A stretch of DNA of 64,000 nt, from the NCBI RefSeq assembly GCF_900156375.1, contig NZ_FTNK01000007.1, positions 244,612 through 308,611 of the forward strand, written 5' to 3'. Within the stretch, counting starts at the first letter, position 1. Each line of letters begins with the position of its first letter. Below, one piece after another: positions 37,762 through 47,118 of this stretch. The notes beneath the pieces are model-generated. The model did no database searches. It was given only the letters and a program-made list of their open reading frames with translations, and was not told the DNA's origin. This DNA is from Paenibacillus macquariensis (GTDB lineage: Bacteria > Bacillota > Bacilli > Paenibacillales > Paenibacillaceae). The position numbers and the translations under genes are program-made.

Positions 37762-40158
37762 TTATGAGATAGCCTTCAACAGGGTTATCATCCAATTTGT
37801 CAATTGTATTGTGTTACTATGGAACAAATTCTGCTCCATCTCTGCAAGATTTCCTAGCTCACGAAAGTGTATTGAATCATCCAGGTCCTTCTTGGGAGGT
37901 TTAAGCACAAGCGTAATAAAACCTTGACTTCGTTCAATAAAGGACAACTCTTCGAATACATCCATCATCATGGAGAGCATCCTCACAGATGTTGATGATT
38001 GACGACTGATTTGGGACAATACATCCCTTTCAGATACAGGAACAGATCCAATACGAGACAACAATATATACAACTTTTTAAACAGTTCCCGATCAGGAAC
38101 TTGAAGTTTCTCTGGGACATCCATGGCATGTAGTAAGACGATATTACGTAATGACTTATATGTTGTCATCATATCATCTAACTGCCTAGGAGACTGTGGT
38201 GCATCCAAAACAAACAAAGTCGTTATATCATCCTTTCCTTGTTCTGCAACTGAATTAGAGCTTATCATTCCACCGTTCTTATCATATACCCAAAGGGATA
38301 GTTCGTTCAAATGATTTCTTACATCCGTTAGTCGCTTTTCTTCGAATAGTACACCAACTTGTGCAGATTGACCACGCAAGCGAGGACCCATCAATTGTAG
38401 ATAACGATTTATCTCCACTTGAGGTTCTTTCACGCCACGTAAATCATACACTTGTGGTTCAGATATCGCTAAATCATGAAGCATAAGTTGTAGCTTGCGC
38501 GAACCATTCCACTCATTAATTGTCAATTCTCCGATAACATCCAAGGAAGTCCCTGAGGTCAGTAGGTCAGATAGATTTCCTTGACCGAAAGCAACAGCTT
38601 CTAGTCTACTATTTCCTTGTTGCATCGTAAGTCGAAGGTGATTATGATCGCGTCCCATGGTGCGACTTTCTTGCAACACGATATCCCTGATAATGAAGCG
38701 CGGAACAGGATTAGCCATCCCAAATGGTTGCAATAGCTCTAACTCTTCAATAACTGAGATCGGTAAATCTGATACCTTCCATTCCCCATCTGCATCAACT
38801 ACAGGCATGAGATCCTCGGTTACTAGAATAGTCTTCGCATATTGATTCAGAGCACTTTCAAATTCACTTAATTGTTCTATGTGCAAGCTCATCCCTGCAG
38901 CTGCTGGATGACCACCATAATGATCCATTAAATGTTTGCAAGAAGTTAGAGCCGCATACATATCAAGTTCAGAAATTGAACGAGCAGACCCTTTACACGT
39001 TCCTGTCTCTTCATCTATGCCTAATATGAGGACTGGACGATAGTAACGTTCTAATATTTTGGATGCCACAATACCAACTACTCCGACATTCCAACCTTTC
39101 CCTGCCAACACAATGACAGACGGTAGACCACCATTCTGTATCTTCGTCTCCAGTTGTGCTAGTGCTTCTTGAAGGATATCCTCAACAACCTGTTGCCTTT
39201 GTTTATTCAAGTTATCTAACTCGTGGGCAAGACCTAGCGCAACAGATGAATCCTCAGTAGTCAATAAAGATACGGCTCTTCCTGCATGATCTAATCTTCC
39301 ACTTGCATTAATTCTAGGAGCCATACCAAACGCAATGTTGGTGGACGTTACTGTCTCCTTAACAATGCCACTTACTTCAAGTAATGCTTGAATCCCTTGA
39401 AAAGACGATTTGCGCATGGATGTAATCCCGGTCTGAACTAAGATACGATTCTCACCTGTCAGTGGCATTAAATCAGCTACAGTTCCAATAGCTACAAGTT
39501 CCGTCCATTCGATAGGCGGATTACCTAATAAGGCCTGACATAGCTTGTAGGCCACCCCAACGCCAGCTAAGCCTTTATAAGGATAGGAACAATCCGATAG
39601 CTTAGGATTAATGAGGGCATAAGCATTAGGCAAAATCTCAGGAGGCTCATGGTGATCGGTAATAATAACATCTATTCCTAATGAATTAGCGTAAGCTACC
39701 TGCTCCACCGCACTTATTCCCGTGTCAACCGTTATCATTAGAGAGACGCCTTGTTGATGTGCCCAATCTATTGCATGATTATGAAGTCCATACCCCTCGT
39801 TAGAACGATGTGGTATGTAAATATCATATGATGCTCCCATATGGCGCATGAGATGAATCATCAACGATGTACTAGATACGCCATCTGCGTCATAATCCCC
39901 ATATACTAAAATATGTTCCTCACTATCAACAGCTTGGAGAATTCTCGGAACTGCTTCTGTCATTCCGTGTAACAGGAACGGATCATGTAAATCATCCATA
40001 TTTCCTTTTATAAACATGTTAGCCTCTTCAACGGTGCAAATTCCTCTTGAGATAAGAAGGGAAGCAAGCAACGGAGAAATAGACAATACCTCAGCAAATT
40101 GTTGACTTGCATTAGCGTCGTATGCCTGTGGCTGCCACTTATACTTCGAATGGAGCAC
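37762..40158 (-). CDS. recJ: Single-stranded-DNA exonuclease RecJ
   Basis: RecJ degrades single-stranded DNA 5' to 3' in recombination and mismatch repair. The 798-residue product has the DHH phosphoesterase motifs YGDYDADGVSST and VIITDHHEPPE, the DHHA1 domain with GHPAAAGMSL, and an OB-fold after it. About 200 extra residues follow, as in other Bacillus-type RecJ proteins. The start is a GTG at 40158, seven bases after AAAGGTG. The CDF gene precedes it upstream on the same strand by 52 bases. Confidence 0.95.
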   Translation of the reverse strand: MLHSKYKWQPQAYDANASQQFAEVLSISPLLASLLISRGICTVEEANMFIKGNMDDLHDPFLLHGMTEAVPRILQAVDSEEHILVYGDYDADGVSSTSLMIHLMRHMGASYDIYIPHRSNEGYGLHNHAIDWAHQQGVSLMITVDTGISAVEQVAYANSLGIDVIITDHHEPPEILPNAYALINPKLSDCSYPYKGLAGVGVAYKLCQALLGNPPIEWTELVAIGTVADLMPLTGENRILVQTGITSMRKSSFQGIQALLEVSGIVKETVTSTNIAFGMAPRINASGRLDHAGRAVSLLTTEDSSVALGLAHELDNLNKQRQQVVEDILQEALAQLETKIQNGGLPSVIVLAGKGWNVGVVGIVASKILERYYRPVLILGIDEETGTCKGSARSISELDMYAALTSCKHLMDHYGGHPAAAGMSLHIEQLSEFESALNQYAKTILVTEDLMPVVDADGEWKVSDLPISVIEELELLQPFGMANPVPRFIIRDIVLQESRTMGRDHNHLRLTMQQGNSRLEAVAFGQGNLSDLLTSGTSLDVIGELTINEWNGSRKLQLMLHDLAISEPQVYDLRGVKEPQVEINRYLQLMGPRLRGQSAQVGVLFEEKRLTDVRNHLNELSLWVYDKNGGMISSNSVAEQGKDDITTLFVLDAPQSPRQLDDMMTTYKSLRNIVLLHAMDVPEKLQVPDRELFKKLYILLSRIGSVPVSERDVLSQISRQSSTSVRMLSMMMDVFEELSFIERSQGFITLVLKPPKKDLDDSIHFRELGNLAEMEQNLFHSNTIQLTNWMITLLKAIS

Positions 40159-40210
40159 GTGTATTCACCTTTCTTTCCCTACCTTATTCATATGTCATTC
40201 AACATTGTGA

Positions 40211-41158
40211 CTATTGGAGTAATGTCGGCGTATCCCGACTTGTTAATTCATGATTAGACTTGTAAGGATAACCAGGATCGTAAGGAACCACTTGAATATT
40301 CACATCACTAACATGTAGAAAGCGGTTCATCAATAGCTTTTTCGCACGCTCAGCAATATCTTGCGCTTCCAAAACCGTAATTCGCGGATTAACACTCACT
40401 TTCACATAAATCACAATATAATGCCCATGTTCTTGTGATTTCAGATCATCTACTGTTATGATTCCGTGTACACGCTGGACCGTATCAATAAAATTAGCTG
40501 AATTTTCTTCTTCTATTTCCTGATGAGCAATCCTCCCATATACAGAATTCACGATAAGAAGATACCCTTTTCTAAGTACAAGAACCGATACAATTAACGC
40601 TGCAATAGAGTCCATGTATAGTAATCCCGGCCATCCATACATATCTCCTGCGAACGAAAGAATGACACCAATTAATACGATAAAAGATGAATATAATCCT
40701 AAACGATGATTCGCAGCATATACCGTGTGTTTACCTTCATTTCTTTTTTTCGATACACGGTATTGAAATTGAAAGATAGCTTCTCTTACAGCCAGTGAGA
40801 CAAAGATAGCCATCACTGAGAATAGTCCCGGTGATTTCAGGTCATCTTTCGAAAGATTCATAATCGCACTCGTAGCAATTTGTAATCCTCCCATAAGAAC
40901 TAAGATCGAAAAAAGAATGGCTATTATAGGTGATGTTTTTGCAGATTTACGATTACCTCTAAGAAATATCGGCCGTTTCCAAGGAATTTTATCTGCTAAT
41001 AAAGTAGAAGCTTCCGTCGCTGAATACAATGCATCACTTAGCAAAGCTTTGCTATCTGAGAAATATCCAACAATCCCTTTAAATAAAGCAAGTCCAAATT
41101 CACAAATAATCCCTGTCCAAGTTACGGTTTCTGTTGGCACTAAACGTTGTATAGTCAC
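40211..41158 (-). CDS. Cation diffusion facilitator (metal efflux) transporter
   Basis: A 315-residue member of the CDF family, which exchanges Zn2+, Mn2+, Fe2+ or similar ions for protons across the membrane. About six membrane segments precede a cytoplasmic C-terminal domain from about 215 onward. The membrane metal site is suggested by YFSDSKALLSDALYSATEA in helix 2 (SD..SD) and the second aspartate pair in LLYMDSIAALIVSVLVL. The metal cannot be deduced. The GTG start at 41158 follows GAGGGGGG by five bases. It is placed between secDF and recJ as in several bacilli. Confidence 0.9.
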   Translation of the reverse strand: MTIQRLVPTETVTWTGIICEFGLALFKGIVGYFSDSKALLSDALYSATEASTLLADKIPWKRPIFLRGNRKSAKTSPIIAILFSILVLMGGLQIATSAIMNLSKDDLKSPGLFSVMAIFVSLAVREAIFQFQYRVSKKRNEGKHTVYAANHRLGLYSSFIVLIGVILSFAGDMYGWPGLLYMDSIAALIVSVLVLRKGYLLIVNSVYGRIAHQEIEEENSANFIDTVQRVHGIITVDDLKSQEHGHYIVIYVKVSVNPRITVLEAQDIAERAKKLLMNRFLHVSDVNIQVVPYDPGYPYKSNHELTSRDTPTLLQ

Positions 41159-41276
41159 ATGAGCCCCCCTCTAGCAACTTCAATTCCGATAACTCTAATC
41201 TCTCTATATCCGTGGTCATCCCATGTCACACTAACTATGACTTCTACTGGTACTCCCTAACATGATCTAATCAATA

Positions 41277-41310
41277 TGAAAGCCGCGTCATCATAGACCG
41301 CGGCTTTCTT
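41277..41310 (-). terminator. Hairpin after secF
   Basis: GAAAGCCGCG (41279-41288) pairs with CGCGGCTTTC (41299-41308), a perfect 10-bp stem. The T-tract is short on the minus strand (CTTTCATAT) and better on the plus strand. It most likely ends the secDF transcript. Confidence 0.75.
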
Positions 41311-41334
41311 TGTTTTATTCCAATTCCCTTAAGC

Positions 41335-42231
41335 TTATGATGTTTTTCCAACTTTTTTATTCTTTTCTTTACTCTTAAGGAAAAACCAGAATGGGCTTGC
41401 AATAAAGATCGAAGAATAGGCTCCGAATACAAGTCCAATAACCATAGCGAAGGAGAACATTTTAATCGATTGTCCTCCAAATAGGTATAGGAAGAGCGCT
41501 GCGATAAAGACCGTCAGTGCCGTATAAATCGACCGCTTAAGCATTTGATTCACACTCTTATTCACCAAGTGAACAAGATCCTCGTTCGTCTTGAGCTTAG
41601 CGAAACGTAAATTCTCACGTATCCGGTCGAATATAACGATCGTATCATTAATCGAATACCCAATGATTGTCAATACAGCGGTGATGAAGATCAAATCCAC
41701 TTCCAAACGGAATATGGAGAACACTGTGATAACCAAGAAAGCATCATGAATGAGCGACAATATCGCTGCTAACGCAAAACGCCATTCAAAGCGGATACTC
41801 ACATAAATAATAATACCGATGCAAGACAGAAGTACTGCATAAATAGCATTTCTTCCAAGTTCTTTAGCCATCTCTGTATCTACTGTATTGATCTCAAAAG
41901 ATGCAGTACTGTCCAACTTTTGAATCTCAGCTTTAAGCTGATTATCGTGCTCTTCGTTTAACACTTCGGTGAAGCGAATATTCATTCTTTTATCACCTGG
42001 GGTAATACTTGTTCCCTCATCGATTCCAATCTTCTTGAGAATGGGTTGAACTTCGCTCTGTGTTAGCGATTTGGAGAGTGAGATATCCACATTGGAACCT
42101 GCACGAAAATCAACTCCAAAATTCAAACCAAAGATAGAAAGACAGATGATCCCTACGATCGTTAAAATGATGGAGATCGTATAGTAATACTTACTAATAT
42201 GAACAAAATCAATTTCTTTCTTAAAGTTCAC
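41335..42231 (-). CDS. secF: Protein translocase subunit SecF
   Basis: SecF works with SecD to pull exported proteins through SecYEG using the proton gradient. The product of about 298 residues has six membrane segments, with the periplasmic-type P1 domain between the first two and conserved LNFGVDFRAGSNVDI and TIIGYSINDTIVIFDRIREN motifs. An in-frame GTG at 42240 touches the ribosome site AAGGAGA, so the GTG at 42231 is the better start. The gene overlaps the end of secD. SecD and SecF are separate here, not fused as in B. subtilis. Confidence 0.94.
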   Translation of the reverse strand: MNFKKEIDFVHISKYYYTISIILTIVGIICLSIFGLNFGVDFRAGSNVDISLSKSLTQSEVQPILKKIGIDEGTSITPGDKRMNIRFTEVLNEEHDNQLKAEIQKLDSTASFEINTVDTEMAKELGRNAIYAVLLSCIGIIIYVSIRFEWRFALAAILSLIHDAFLVITVFSIFRLEVDLIFITAVLTIIGYSINDTIVIFDRIRENLRFAKLKTNEDLVHLVNKSVNQMLKRSIYTALTVFIAALFLYLFGGQSIKMFSFAMVIGLVFGAYSSIFIASPFWFFLKSKEKNKKVGKTS

Positions 42232-43474
42232 GAATTTCACTCTCCTTCACACCAAATTGCTTCGGTTCTTTAAGTAGGCCTGACTTAACCAAGAGGCTAA
42301 GCAACCAGTGGGAGAAGTAAACGTTCGTGGCAATACTCAATACAATTTCAACAATGAGTACTAATGCGAATCCTTTTACAGCACCTGTTCCGTATGCAAA
42401 CATAACGCCTGCAACTATGATTGTCGTAACATTGGAATCGATTATCGTACGGAAAGAAGATTTATTTCCTAATTTAACGGAAGACATAACGCTTCTTCCA
42501 TTACGCATTTCTTCTCTAATACGTTCATTGGTTATGATATTAGCATCAACAGCCATCCCTATCCCGAGTATAAATGCTGCTATACCAGGCAAAGTTAATG
42601 TGAAATCAGCTAGAACGAATACTAAAATAAGTAACCATGTGTGTAAAATCAGAGCAAAACTTGCTAATAATCCTGGTAAACGATATATCCCAATCATGAA
42701 AAGAAGAATAAAGGCCGATGCGATTAGACCCGCAACAATCGTCTGATCCAATGATTGTTTACCAAGTGTAGCTCCTACGCTTTGAGAATACTTTTCCGTC
42801 AAGCTAAGTGGCAACGCACCTAAGTTAATCGTATCCCGAAGATTCTTAGCTTCATCATTCGTGTAGTTACCACTAATGGAAGCTTTGCCATCGCTTAATT
42901 CCGCTCTTACAACAGGAGCAGACAGCATCGTTTCATCTAAGAAAATACCTAATTCTTTGTTGATAAGACGTTTTGTAATTTCTGTGAATTTAGCTTTATC
43001 CTTCACTTGGATGCTAATTTCAGGTTGGTTTAGAGAGTCATAACCCACTTCTGCACCATTCTCTTTAAAATCACTTCCTAAAAGCTCGATTTTAGTGAAA
43101 TCAGCCGCTTCTTTGCCACCAGTTGGCGAACTACGAAACGTAAGATTCGCAGGTTCTTTCATTTTCTTTCTCACTTCAGCCTCATTGGTTACGCCAGCGA
43201 TCTTCAGACGAATGCGGTTAGTTCCTTCTGTAGTCACCTCTGGCTCACTTGTTCCTAAGACGTTTGCCCGCTTCTCTAAACTCTGAGCAGTGCGGTTCAA
43301 AGATTCTTTAGTAACGGCTTGTCCTTCTTCTAATGGCTTAGCCTCATAGAGAATTTCAAATCCTCCCTTAAGGTCAAGGCCCAATCGGACCTTATCGAGT
43401 AATCCTGGAGTTGTTACTGCCATTACACCAGCTAACACGATCACTGTAACGAAAAAACTAATAATTCTTTTCAT
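42221..43474 (-). CDS. secD: Protein translocase subunit SecD
   Basis: SecD is the larger accessory subunit of the Sec translocon. The 417-residue product begins with a membrane anchor (residues about 5-23), then LGLDLKGGFEILYEA, a substantial extracytoplasmic domain to about 225, and five C-terminal helices with FILGIGMAVDANIITNERIREE, the proton-path region. The P1 domain is shorter than in Escherichia coli. The ATG at 43474 follows GGGGAACT. It is cotranscribed with secF. Confidence 0.95.
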   Translation of the reverse strand: MKRIISFFVTVIVLAGVMAVTTPGLLDKVRLGLDLKGGFEILYEAKPLEEGQAVTKESLNRTAQSLEKRANVLGTSEPEVTTEGTNRIRLKIAGVTNEAEVRKKMKEPANLTFRSSPTGGKEAADFTKIELLGSDFKENGAEVGYDSLNQPEISIQVKDKAKFTEITKRLINKELGIFLDETMLSAPVVRAELSDGKASISGNYTNDEAKNLRDTINLGALPLSLTEKYSQSVGATLGKQSLDQTIVAGLIASAFILLFMIGIYRLPGLLASFALILHTWLLILVFVLADFTLTLPGIAAFILGIGMAVDANIITNERIREEMRNGRSVMSSVKLGNKSSFRTIIDSNVTTIIVAGVMFAYGTGAVKGFALVLIVEIVLSIATNVYFSHWLLSLLVKSGLLKEPKQFGVKESEIREL

Positions 43475-43621
43475 GCCGATCTTAGTTCCCCTTTCGTTCT
43501 CAATATTCCTATTATAGCCATGCGTTAAAATGCAGTCAATTTATCAAATTTGTAAAATTCGTGTCACCGCAAAATTTGACACTACCATTCCCTTTCCTTT
43601 CCAAGACAAAAAGGACCTCTT

Positions 43622-43879
43622 CTATTCAAAAGTAGATCCCCTATAGGCCGACATTGTCATAAAATTCATAAACCCCGTTACTTTTAGAGATAAAATATCG
43701 TTGACTAATTTATAGATTGGAGGAAAGCCTTCCTTTTCGTATTTTGAGCTAACGCAATTCCATACATCTTTACCAGTCACGTGCTCATATCCGATAAGTC
43801 TAAATTCTTCGGCTTTGCTCTTACACATCATCTGAATATCCTCATCGAGCTGCACGCTACTTAAATCTTCTACTCCCAC
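43622..43879 (-). CDS. ComN-type post-transcriptional regulator
   Basis: An 85-residue protein matching the ComN/YrzD family. In B. subtilis ComN acts post-transcriptionally on comE mRNA and localises to division sites with DivIVA. The pattern CKSKAEEFRLIGYEHVTGKDVWNCV followed by KLVNDILSLKVTGFMNFMTM is typical. The start is a GTG at 43879, preceded by GAGGAGGAG. The location between secD and spoVB agrees with B. subtilis. Whether it serves competence here is unknown. Confidence 0.85.
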   Translation of the reverse strand: MGVEDLSSVQLDEDIQMMCKSKAEEFRLIGYEHVTGKDVWNCVSSKYEKEGFPPIYKLVNDILSLKVTGFMNFMTMSAYRGSTFE

Positions 43880-44067
43880 GCGTACTCCTCCTCTCTATGA
43901 TGTCTGTATCTCTTAACAAGTTATTCGACCCTTAAACCCGATTTTCCTTTTTCTATGAAATGAATTACAAAGCTTACGTATGAGAATGGACAGGTTAAGC
44001 ATATCCATATAGTAATGGTCATGCTGGACAACCGGCTAAGCTTGACTCGGGAAGAGGGAGTGAGCAG

Positions 44068-45687
44068 TTGAAGAAGCCTAAGAGACAACTAAATAAGCAA
44101 CAGAAACAAACATTTATACAAGGGACCTTAATATTAGTGGCAGCAGGTATCATTAATCGGATATTAGGGTTTATCCCTCGCATTATGTTACCACGTATTA
44201 TTGGAGCAGAGGGTGTTGGAATTTACCAACTAGGGTATCCATTTTTCATTGTATTAATGACAATCATTACCGGTGGTATCCCCCTTGCCGTATCGAAGAT
44301 TGTGTCAGAAGCTGAGGCAGCAAATAATCCAAAGGCTTCACAAACCGTCTTACGAATCAGTCTAGCCTTAACGCTCACATTAGGTATTATCTTTATGCTA
44401 TTATCCATCTTGTTCGCCCCTTGGATCACCCAGACTATTCTGACAGACCCAAGGGTCTATCACACATTCGTTAGTATGAGTCCCATGCTCGTAATTGTTG
44501 CTGTATCCTCTGTCTATCGGGGCTATTTCCAAGGGAAACAGAATATGATTCCATCAGCCCTATCTTCCATTGTAGAGACATTAGCTAGAATTGTATGTGT
44601 ACTTTGGTTCTCATTTCTTCTTCTACCCAAAGGAATTGAATTTGGAGCAGCTGGAGCCATGTTAGGTGTGATGGCCGGTGAATTCATTGGTTTCCTTATA
44701 TTACTATGGCAATATCATGCAGAGAATAGAAAGGGAGACGATCCTGAGACAAATGACACCTTAGAAGCGGAAGCTCCTATCCTTCCCCCAAAAAGGGTAC
44801 TTCGTCGATTACTGAAAATTACGATCCCTGTTACGGCAGGCAAGCTCGTCGGATCCTTCTCATATTTATTCGAATCCATTATTACGGCACAAAGCCTTGC
44901 ATTAGCCGGTTTCGCCACCTCCGTTGTAACTGCTCAGTATGGAGCATTGCAAGGTATGATCATCCCATTATTGTTACTACCAGGGGCGCTAACCGCTGCA
45001 TTATCAGTCTCACTCGTTCCCTCCTTATCAGAAGCAGCAACCCGCAATGATATGGTTATGATTCACAAAAGACTCAATCAAACATTAAGGTTAGCCCTTG
45101 TAACCGGAGCACCTTTCTCTGTTTTGATGTTTGTCCTTGCTGCTCCGTTATGTTTACTTTTATACAACGATCACAATATATCAGGTATGTTACAACTCAT
45201 GGCGCCTTTTGCCTTATTTATATACGTTCAAGCTCCGCTGATGGTAGCTCTTCAAGCACTTGACCATCCTGGTAAAGCTCTTCGCAATACATTAATTGGA
45301 TCCGCTATTAAGTTATTTCTAATCTGGTACTTAGCATCACAACCTCAATATGGAATACTAGGCGCTGTGATTGCCATTATTGCTAACAGTATCATCGTTA
45401 CATTGTTACATGGTTTCAGTGTAGCTAGGATGTTATCTTTCAAATACAAGATTTTCGACTTTGTAAAAATGGGTGTTTCTATGATCGTAATGGCGGGAGG
45501 GACCCAATTTGCTTATAACCATCTCCCTTTTCAGCAACTCGCATGGTTACAATTCATTGCAGCAAGTATGGTTGGTATGATTATTTATTTCATCATTATA
45601 TTTAGTATCAAGCTCGTATCCTTTCGGGATCTAGAGAAAATACCAATGATCGGTGATTGGTTTCGCTCCAAACAGAAATTCACTTAA
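44068..45687 (+). CDS. spoVB: Stage V sporulation protein B (MOP-type lipid flippase)
   Basis: A 539-residue polytopic membrane protein of the MurJ/Wzx superfamily. SpoVB is needed for spore cortex formation, probably by flipping a cortex precursor. Fourteen or so membrane segments are seen, with the family's GIINRILGFIPRIMLPRIIGAEGVGIYQL at the N-terminus and GYFQGKQNMIPSALS and LVPSLSEAATRND later. The start is a TTG at 44068, near GGGAGTGAG. The end overlaps the convergent DUF421 gene by eight bases. It is divergent from comN. Confidence 0.93.
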   Translation: MKKPKRQLNKQQKQTFIQGTLILVAAGIINRILGFIPRIMLPRIIGAEGVGIYQLGYPFFIVLMTIITGGIPLAVSKIVSEAEAANNPKASQTVLRISLALTLTLGIIFMLLSILFAPWITQTILTDPRVYHTFVSMSPMLVIVAVSSVYRGYFQGKQNMIPSALSSIVETLARIVCVLWFSFLLLPKGIEFGAAGAMLGVMAGEFIGFLILLWQYHAENRKGDDPETNDTLEAEAPILPPKRVLRRLLKITIPVTAGKLVGSFSYLFESIITAQSLALAGFATSVVTAQYGALQGMIIPLLLLPGALTAALSVSLVPSLSEAATRNDMVMIHKRLNQTLRLALVTGAPFSVLMFVLAAPLCLLLYNDHNISGMLQLMAPFALFIYVQAPLMVALQALDHPGKALRNTLIGSAIKLFLIWYLASQPQYGILGAVIAIIANSIIVTLLHGFSVARMLSFKYKIFDFVKMGVSMIVMAGGTQFAYNHLPFQQLAWLQFIAASMVGMIIYFIIIFSIKLVSFRDLEKIPMIGDWFRSKQKFT

Positions 45688-46444
45688 CCGGTTCGCCACT
45701 TACTTTTTCCTTTAGATCAATATAAATATGATTATTATGATCAATACTGCATAGAAAAACATCTTTGAAATCGCTCGCACCCTTTGCTAAAATCTGATTT
45801 TTCAACCAAAATCGCGTCTTTTTGATCAAGTGTAAATTTTCATCTTGGACTCTACCATCCATAATCAACGGCACAGGTAACCCTTGATGAGTTAGTTTAC
45901 CAGCAGGCACCAAAATTTTTCTCCTGCTGTACACTCTACTTTTCCTTCTAGCTAGCGAAGATTCATATGAAGACTCCTCAGCAGACTTTGAATCTTTGGA
46001 AAGAACCGTAAGTTGACCTGTCGTCTCGAGAATCGCAAATTCTACATCGGCAATGTTATCTATATCCTTTTGACGGATTTGAAGCATTAGATCGTCAAGA
46101 TTATAACGCTGCTTCTTCATGGCATCACGATGAATTTTACCATTAGAAATGAGAACGGTAGGCTTCCCATCAAATAACAGACGTAACCTCCGATTCTTCA
46201 AACTAATCTTTGCAATGATAATCTGCAAGATGACAAGTGTCACCATAGGAAGGATCCCATCCAACAGAGGTTCTTTCATATCCTCAACAACAAACACAGC
46301 AAGTTCAGCAATCATAATGGAGATGACAAAATCAAATAGTGAGAGTTTTCCAATTTCTCTTTTCCCCATAATACGAATGGTGAAATAAATGAAAAAATAC
46401 ATCAATAATGTTCTGAAAATGTGAGTTGTCATATCGCCTGTCAC
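45680..46444 (-). CDS. DUF421/YetF-family membrane protein
   Basis: A 254-residue protein with three N-terminal membrane segments (FRTLLMYFFIYFTIRIMGKREIGK with the family's GKREIG motif, then two more) and a cytoplasmic-type C-terminal half containing TVLISNGKIHRDAMKK, DLMLQIRQKDIDNIADVEFAI and the SPxxxx-like linker. This is the YetF/YrbG group; some members are germination proteins, but the role here is unknown. The GTG at 46444 follows AAGGGAG by nine bases; the ATG at 46432 is the alternative. It neighbours spoVB and yrzE as YrbG does in B. subtilis. Confidence 0.87.
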   Translation of the reverse strand: MTGDMTTHIFRTLLMYFFIYFTIRIMGKREIGKLSLFDFVISIMIAELAVFVVEDMKEPLLDGILPMVTLVILQIIIAKISLKNRRLRLLFDGKPTVLISNGKIHRDAMKKQRYNLDDLMLQIRQKDIDNIADVEFAILETTGQLTVLSKDSKSAEESSYESSLARRKSRVYSRRKILVPAGKLTHQGLPVPLIMDGRVQDENLHLIKKTRFWLKNQILAKGASDFKDVFLCSIDHNNHIYIDLKEKVSGEPVK

Positions 46445-46648
46445 TTATATCTACTCCCTTAATCTTGTCACAATTGGACATGTTTGTATTGCTATTGTCA
46501 CCTTTTTTGATAAAGCTCATGCAGGAGTCTCTATCTTTAATTAATGGCAATTTAATATGCAACAACCCTATGCTTTGTTGTTGTACTACTGGGGCAAGCC
46601 CCATCATACAATGACAGTAACATATGGACTATAAAGGAGGTTTCTTAT

Positions 46649-47044
46649 ATGCAATTTATTCGTCAATTCATCTCTTTAAGAATTACCAACCCCATCCTTG
46701 CAGGGCTTTGTTATGCATTTTTCTGGATGATGATGGGTTCATTTATTCTATCTTTGTTCTTATGGTTAAGTGGAATGCAGGAACATGATCTTGGTGTGTA
46801 TATTTATGTAATACATATGTTCTCGGCAGCAGTAGGAGGTATCGTATCTGGTAAGCGTTCAGGACGAAAAGGATGGTATAACGGAGGTTTAACTGGCATA
46901 TTCTACGGGCTATTTATTGTGATTATCGGTTTTCTTGCTTTAGATAATTCGATAACATTAGAACATATTCTTTGGGTAGGTGTAGCATTTGTTATTGGTG
47001 CAATTGGAGGAATGTTCGGCGTTAACTTAAGACAAAATATGTAA
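46649..47044 (+). CDS. TIGR04086-family membrane protein (YrzE)
   Basis: A 131-residue protein with four membrane segments and a GKRSGRKGWYNGGLTG loop between the second and third, which identifies the YrzE/TIGR04086 group. Function is unknown. The ATG at 46649 follows AAAGGAGGT by eight bases. In B. subtilis YrzE also lies between yajC and YrbG, but here a PAP2 gene sits between it and yajC. Confidence 0.87.
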   Translation: MQFIRQFISLRITNPILAGLCYAFFWMMMGSFILSLFLWLSGMQEHDLGVYIYVIHMFSAAVGGIVSGKRSGRKGWYNGGLTGIFYGLFIVIIGFLALDNSITLEHILWVGVAFVIGAIGGMFGVNLRQNM

Positions 47045-47118
47045 TTTCCAACAATAGTCTCTTCCTTATTTATGTGGTACACTAGTTTAAGTCATTTTAT
47101 AAAGAGGAGGCTATTTTT

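Noticed and set aside
46332..46607. A 91-codon minus-strand frame overlapping the start of the DUF421 gene
   Set aside because: It overlaps the DUF421 coding region in another frame, has no good ribosome site and shows no family pattern.
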